This document shows, piece after piece, positions 58,801-64,000 of a DNA stretch of 64,000 bases (the stretch's first letter is position 1; each line of letters starts with the position of its first letter). The stretch lies in the NCBI GenBank assembly GCA_018350325.1, contig JAEVLN010000007.1, forward strand, positions 4,073,804 through 4,137,803, in the 5' to 3' direction. The translations under genes were made by a program, and so were the position numbers. Under the pieces are notes generated by a model. That model saw only the letters and a program-made list of their open reading frames with translations, was not told the DNA's origin and searched no databases. The DNA is from Globodera rostochiensis. Taxonomy: Eukaryota > Nematoda > Chromadorea > Rhabditida > Heteroderidae.

Positions 58801-59674
58801 CCTGCTAATGTCAAATCGTCTCAGAAAATTCCCAAATTTCAACGAGGAAAAATGGCTACAATTGCCAACTTTTTTCATTAGGGCATACAAATGCCAAAAC
58901 GCACAATTCCCACAACCAAAATGCCGACTCGAATTGTGATCCCATTTCTCCAAAGCACCGGTTCTCGAGCATCCCCAATGAATTAGGGATGCTCAAGACT
59001 CAAAATTTCTCGAGACTTGACTCTCAAACATCCCTACTAGCATTAGCTTCACTATCAAAATGCTTTTTAAACTTCGAATTAAACGATGACAAAAATTTAC
59101 AAGCCTCCGTACATTCATTCCCTACTCAACAGAAACATTTTTTGGATTTAAATTGTTCAAAATGTTATTGATAGGTGCGCCGAACTGTTCCTTTTATAAC
59201 TGCCGCCCAAATGAACAACTCCGGGCTGCTCCCCCCCACGAAATGCAAAAAATTTAATGATTTCAAGGCTAATGGGTCATATTTTTGAACATTCTTAACC
59301 CATAAAGCATCATCACTTCGAAGCGAAAGTCATTTACAGTAGAAATTAAAGAGGCACTTTTTGAAGTTGCACAAAGTGATCAATTCCAGCTGCAAATCCT
59401 CCATCTCCTCATAAATTTTTTTCTTCAGATTTTGGGGTTGGGGTATTTGGGATGTATGACTTACGTTTTGCCGAATCGAATGACGCAGTTGCCACAAAAT
59501 TCCATGTCGGCATCTGACCGTTTTAGGCCTGCCGTTGGCATTTTAACGTAACGCCCAATCGGTGATTCAAATTGACATTTCTTTGACATTTGGAAATGGC
59601 GTCTCCAATAAAACTCATAACGGACTCTGACGGATTATTCTTTCTCCACAACTTTCCCATTCCCCCCTTAAAAG
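58801..59674. other. Between duplication and Cys-rich gene
   Basis: AT-rich, with the small TCTCG relative. I looked for a signal-peptide exon for the downstream Cys-rich gene here and found none that I can support. Confidence 0.4.
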
Positions 59675-60654
59675 GCCAAATGCGCGGAAGACGGCTTCAA
59701 GCAGGTGGAGAACGCGTGCAAGCGCGAGTGTGCCCATTGGCTGTCCACATTTGTGCCGCCGCACGGCAACAAAGACGCACACGCGCTCGCGCATTGCTTT
59801 GGGCGCAACGTGAAGATGGAGGCGATGCCGATGAACGAGTGCATGCGCAAGCGTGTGGCCAATTAGTGCGTTTTTGAGCGAGGGTGGCACTTTATGAGTT
59901 CCAACAATTAGGATTTTTTTTTGAAAATCACCCCTCGGGAATGAAAAAATTGGTGAATTCAGGAAATTTTAGGCCTTAGGGGGACGGAAAATTCGATTAA
60001 TCAAATATCCAATTCTTTTAGCTGTACAAGATCATCGACGGCACGCGTTAAAGTGCCGGGTCCGGACTACGCTGGTTGGATGGAGTCCATTTCGGTCGGC
60101 AACAGCACGGCCTTTGACCAACAGCACAAAAGTGCCTTCCTGCGCAAGTCGCGTGCCGCCTTTATCACCTTTCGCAACTTTCAAAAGTGCATGAACAATT
60201 GCGCCAAGAAGCGGTCCATTCAGTGCTTCGACGCCGAAGGGTGGGAGTTCAAGCAGTACTTATGTGAATCCGAGGATTTTACCCTACGTTGATCATACAT
60301 GATTTGCTCCAAAAATTTTTATTTAAAAATCACGCAATTTTCACAGATTTTTGTCAATTCTCAGGTGTGCCATTACACTTCCGTCTGACCGTGCCAAGGC
60401 TCAGCTGTTCTACAACCAGTGCACGCAGCAGCAGAACGTGCCGAAGAATGCGCGCGACGCGTGCAATTATTTGATCGTGAAGCACAAAGTTCGGTGAGTA
60501 ATCGTTCGAAATTGGGGCCCAAAGCTCTTTAGTCATCAGGCTTAATCCAGTCGGGCATTTTTTTGGTCTTTTTTGGTTTAAAAAATCCCATTTAAGCGAA
60601 TTGGTCGGAGTCTGCCCGCTGTTCTTAAACAAGCAATTGATGCAAATGCCGTGA
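59675..60654 (+). CDS. Cysteine-rich protein, 5' end not found
   Basis: Exons 59675-59865, 60022-60240, 60365-60493 and 60597-60654; phases agree. About 198 residues with roughly a dozen Cys in recurring pairs: KCAEDGFKQVENACKREC, AHCFGRN, MNECMRKRVANYCTRSS, FQKCMNNCAKKRSIQCFDAE, GCAITLPSD, YNQCTQQQ, RDACNYL, GVCPLFL. Regular Cys spacing suggests disulfides and an extracellular protein, but the first exon with start codon and signal peptide is not visible, so this is a partial model. The exon 1 donor is GTGCGT. I do not recognise the family. The last exon rests on phase and a TTTAAG acceptor only. Confidence 0.62.
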
Positions 60655-60974
60655 AAAAAAGTGAAAGAGGAACAATGGGGATTTATATAAATCCTTGACA
60701 CAACAAATATAAGACCACGCACCGCGCCATGTTATTTTTTTTTTGTTTGTTTATTTATTTGATCTTTTTTACTCTAAATATTCTCATTCATTCATAAGGG
60801 CATAAAAGAGTTTCTGCTTACTGAGTATGCGTGTTTAAACTTTAAAGGAGTACGTTTTTATTTGGAAAAATGCAACCATTTTACGGATTTTATTTCCGTC
60901 TCTGAAATTGAGTTGAAAAGATTGTAAGCAACATTTTGCGAAAATTCCCGACTTGTTGCTCAAAATTTCGGAAA
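60655..60974. other. 3' flank, nothing recognised
   Basis: AT-rich sequence between the Cys-rich gene and the second duplication copy. Confidence 0.4.
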
Positions 60975-61683
60975 ATTCGGTTATTTATATGTTTTGTGTC
61001 ACCTTTTGAGCAATTTTTAGTTATTTTATTTAAACAAAAAGCAGCAAATTAGCAGTGTTTTAGACCGTTCAAAAAGGCATAAGCGCATTTCAATGTCATC
61101 AGATTTTTTGTAAGCTCAACCAAACCAATAATAACCAAGAATTAAGTGCAGCTTAATTGATTTCATTAAAAAAACAAAATGAAAATTGAATTTTGTCAAT
61201 TTTTGATTCAGAATTTATGCACATTTTTTCAAACGTTTGCGTTCGATCTTTTTTAACAGAACGCCAGAAATAAAAATAAAGTTAGCTAATTTTATCAAAA
61301 ATCTACCTATACATATAAATAGTCAAAATTCTTATTCCATTCCATTCCATTCCATTCAAATTCGATGTTTTGCTTCCACTTACTAGGTTGTAATTTGCTA
61401 CCTTTCCCTTTTTTAATAGTAATTGTCTTTATTCACAAGTCCCAGTACATTTTGTCGTTCCGGCGATTCGCTACTGACCAATTCGCTCAATTAGTGTAAA
61501 AGTCATAGAGTCCGTAATTCAAATCTTTTAACACACCAAAAAGAGACATCGAATTGGTCGTGGCGCGAATCGCTTCTGTTTTTTGTTAACTTTTCTTGCT
61601 TTAACATCTTTTACTGTTTAAGCTTTTCCATAATTCGACCGAATCCATATTAGTGGCGCGCAAACTCCAAGCAATAATTCGTC

Positions 61684-62101
61684 ATGTCAGACCAGCCAAT
61701 GGCGCCTCTTGGGAAGTATCCGCAGCCGGTAAGTAAATCGAATTAATTAATGTTTTTGAACAATTCAAAGCATTTTCTTTGATTTAAGATTGACTGTCCG
61801 CACTGTCACAAGAAAACGACAACTTTCGTCCGACCGGTGTGCGGTCTGCTCGCGTGGCTGCTGTGCGTTTTGCATTTTTAGGGAATTTTTTCCAAATTAT
61901 GTTTAATCGGGGATTTTTCATTTCAATTTTTTTCGAACGTTCCAAAGTTTTGGCATTAATTGCTTTGTGTAATTTTATTTATAAAATTTCAGCTGCATCT
62001 TTCTCGCCATCTGGTGTGTTTGCTGCTGTGATTCATTCAAGGACATGGAGCATTACTGTTCCCAGTGCAACGGATTCGTGGGCAAATACAAGCGCCTCTG
62101 A
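61684..62101 (+). CDS. LITAF-domain protein, copy 2
   Basis: Exons 61684-61728, 61789-61862 and 61993-62101. Coding sequence appears identical to copy 1, with both CxxC motifs and the Cys-rich helix intact. The only difference I noticed nearby is intronic. Either both copies are active or one is too young to have decayed. Confidence 0.88.
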
Positions 62102-62147
62102 TCGCTCGGAGGAAGAAGTCGGCTGATTTGATCACCGTGATCGTATA

Positions 62148-62945
62148 AATAATCCCAGGACAATTCGTCAATAGACTATCCCATGACAAATCTCCACAAT
62201 TCGTCAATGGACTATTCCATGACAAATCTCCCATGACAATTCGTCAATGGAGTATCCCATGACAATTCGTCAATAGAGTATCCCATGACAATTCGTCAAT
62301 GGACTATTCCATGACAATTCGTCAATGGACTATCCCATGACAAATCTCCACAATTCGTCAATGGACTATTCCATGACAAATCTCCCATGACAATTCGTCA
62401 ATGGAGTATCCCATGACAATTCGTCAATAGAGTATCCCATGACAATTCGTCAATAGAGTTTCCCATGACAATTCGTCAATGGAGTATCCCAGGACAATTC
62501 GTCAATAGAGTATCCCATGACAATTCGTCAATGGAGTATCCCATGACAATTCGTCAATGGAGTAGTACCCCATGACAATTCGTCAATAGAGTATCCCATG
62601 ACAATTCGTCAATAGAGTATCCCAGGACAATTCGTCAATAGAGTATCCCATGACAACTCGTCAATAGAGTATCCCATGACAATTCGTCAATAGAGTATCC
62701 CATGACAATTCGTCAATAGAGTATCCCATAACAATTCGTCAACCATGACAATTCGTCTCTTTGCAATCCCAAGACAATTCGTCTCTTTGCAATCCCATGA
62801 CAATTCGTCTCTTTGCAATCCCATGACAATTCGTCTCTTTGCAATCCCAAGACAATTCGTCTCTTTGCAATCCCAAGACAATTCGTCTCTTTGCAATCCC
62901 ATGACAATTCGTCTCTTTGCAATCCCAAGACAATTCATCACTTAG
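62148..62945. repeat. 26-bp satellite, copy in second duplicate
   Basis: Same two sub-arrays and the same order of unit variants as at 56,875-57,672. For a tandem array, which normally changes length quickly, this is strong evidence that the duplication is recent. Confidence 0.95.
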
Positions 62946-63903
62946 CAATCCCCAAGGCTCCGAGTGACGCGCCAACATGACGAGGCAGAACAGCTGCACA
63001 AGGACGAACGATTGGGAGGCCATTGGAACGTTTGAATTTTGGTTTCAAAGCGATTTCCTTAAAAATACGGTAACCGTTTCAATTGCTACACATTCCCAAG
63101 TATGAGTTGTCCCCCTCAAAGAATGGTGCTGATTATTTCCAATATAACTTTTTTAAAACTCAACCAAATCAAAAAACAAGATGTTATGCGAAGCTCTAAG
63201 CTTTTAAAAGCTATTGTTAAGCCAAAGCTAATCAATTAAAAAAGTTGTCATTTCAATAACATTATGAAAAACCCTTGATTTGCGTGTTTTTTACATTAAA
63301 CTTTTTTAGAACAATTAAACCGCTTGTTTTATTTTTAAATGATTCATCTCATTTAAAGCTTTCGATGGCATCTTGTTTGTTTGATTTGGTTAAGTTTAAA
63401 AAAAGTTATAGACTTTTCAATCGCTGGCACTGAACCGTCCGGCACTGGTACAAATTTCCAATTTTGAGTTGTGCCCCCCTCAAAGAATGGCGCTGATTAT
63501 TTCCGAAATAAAACTCAATTTTAGAGTTTAAAAATATTTGAAATGAAATGAATTGAAGGAAATATTTGCCCACCAAAAAGTGTTTATGAAAATGAAATGA
63601 TTGGCAAAGTCCGATGGGGCGATTGAATGAAGCCAATGGAATGATTCATTCATCCAAAAAGCGATGGACGGAATTCCAAAAACAAAAAAAAAGATAAATT
63701 GGCGTCACTTTTTTTCATTTACTTTACTGAAAATCGCCCGACAGATGAAGCCAATGGAAATGCAAATCACCCAAAAAGCGATGGTCGGAAATTTAGAGTT
63801 TTTAAACAAAAAAGGTTTTAAATTTTATGAATGACAAATTCGAAATTTGTTACTGTGAACAGATTTGGATCCAAATGGGCGAGAAGTTGGTTGGCTGGCT
63901 TCT

Positions 63904-64000
63904 AGGGATGCTCGAGAGTCTCGGTGTCATTTCTCGGTCTCGACTTTCGGTGTCTCTCGGTCTCGACTCTCGGTGTCTCTCGGTCTCAACTTTCGAGTCT
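63904..64000. mobile_element. TCTCGG-word element, cut by window end
   Basis: Duplicate of the element at 58,631, beginning TAGGGATGCTCGAGAGTCTC. Confidence 0.7.

Larger units (their letters stand above)
60975..64000. repeat. Segmental duplication, copy 2 (runs off the window)
   Basis: Second copy of the block at 55,721-58,727. The 26-bp satellite has slightly fewer units near its start only where small indels lie before 61,684; after that the two copies align without gaps, including the satellite (62,148-62,945). Confidence 0.95.

Overview
The window is eukaryotic nuclear DNA: AT-rich, with short GT-AG introns, many degenerate mobile elements and minisatellites, and intact coding exons scattered between them. 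Members of an F-box-like family that I know from cyst nematodes, a four-exon SelK-type gene, many short introns of about 40-100 bp and a tandem actin cluster all suggest a plant-parasitic nematode of the Heterodera/Globodera group. That assignment is inference; no marker gene here proves it. I rebuilt the gene models by hand from splice signals, reading phase and family similarity.

Layout. At 0.2-0.7 kb is the 3' end of an ankyrin-repeat gene (+). At 0.95-2.5 kb is an F-box-like copy (-) with a 1-bp frameshift. At 3.9-10.4 kb is a ten-exon secreted FAD-monooxygenase-like gene (-) with introns full of minisatellites. At 12.7-14.5 kb is a four-pass membrane protein (+). From 15.2 to 35.1 kb lie four head-to-tail actin genes, all (-). 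The last (32.4-35.1 kb) is a normal 376-residue actin. Two others (15.2-21.0 and 28.1-31.3 kb) are full-length and in frame but have lost residues of the nucleotide site. One (24.1-26.7 kb) is broken by insertions. At 38.4-39.9 kb is a cysteine-form selenoprotein K homologue (-). At 41.4-41.9 kb is a fatty-acid elongase remnant that has turned into a minisatellite. At 43.1-44.9 kb (-) is an SH2 domain fused to the F-box-like module, diverging from a mucin-like membrane protein at 45.5-46.6 kb (+); both have a TATAAAAG box.

From 46.9 to 53.1 kb is a head-to-tail array of three Helitron-like units of about 2 kb. Each carries a tRNA-like block and a purine-rich minisatellite. At 53.2-54.8 kb is the C-terminal half of a PSMD5-type proteasome chaperone (-). 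From 55.7 kb on there is a large direct duplication (offset 5,273 bp), each copy holding a small LITAF-domain gene and a 26-bp satellite; between the copies sits a cysteine-rich protein gene (+).

The most unusual things are the Helitron-like tandem array, the SH2/F-box-like fusion, the actin paralogues with altered catalytic residues, a minisatellite that repeats a 5' splice site, and two classes of repeat-built mobile element: hAT-like elements made of self-similar words, and foldback elements whose ends are arrays of a private short word.
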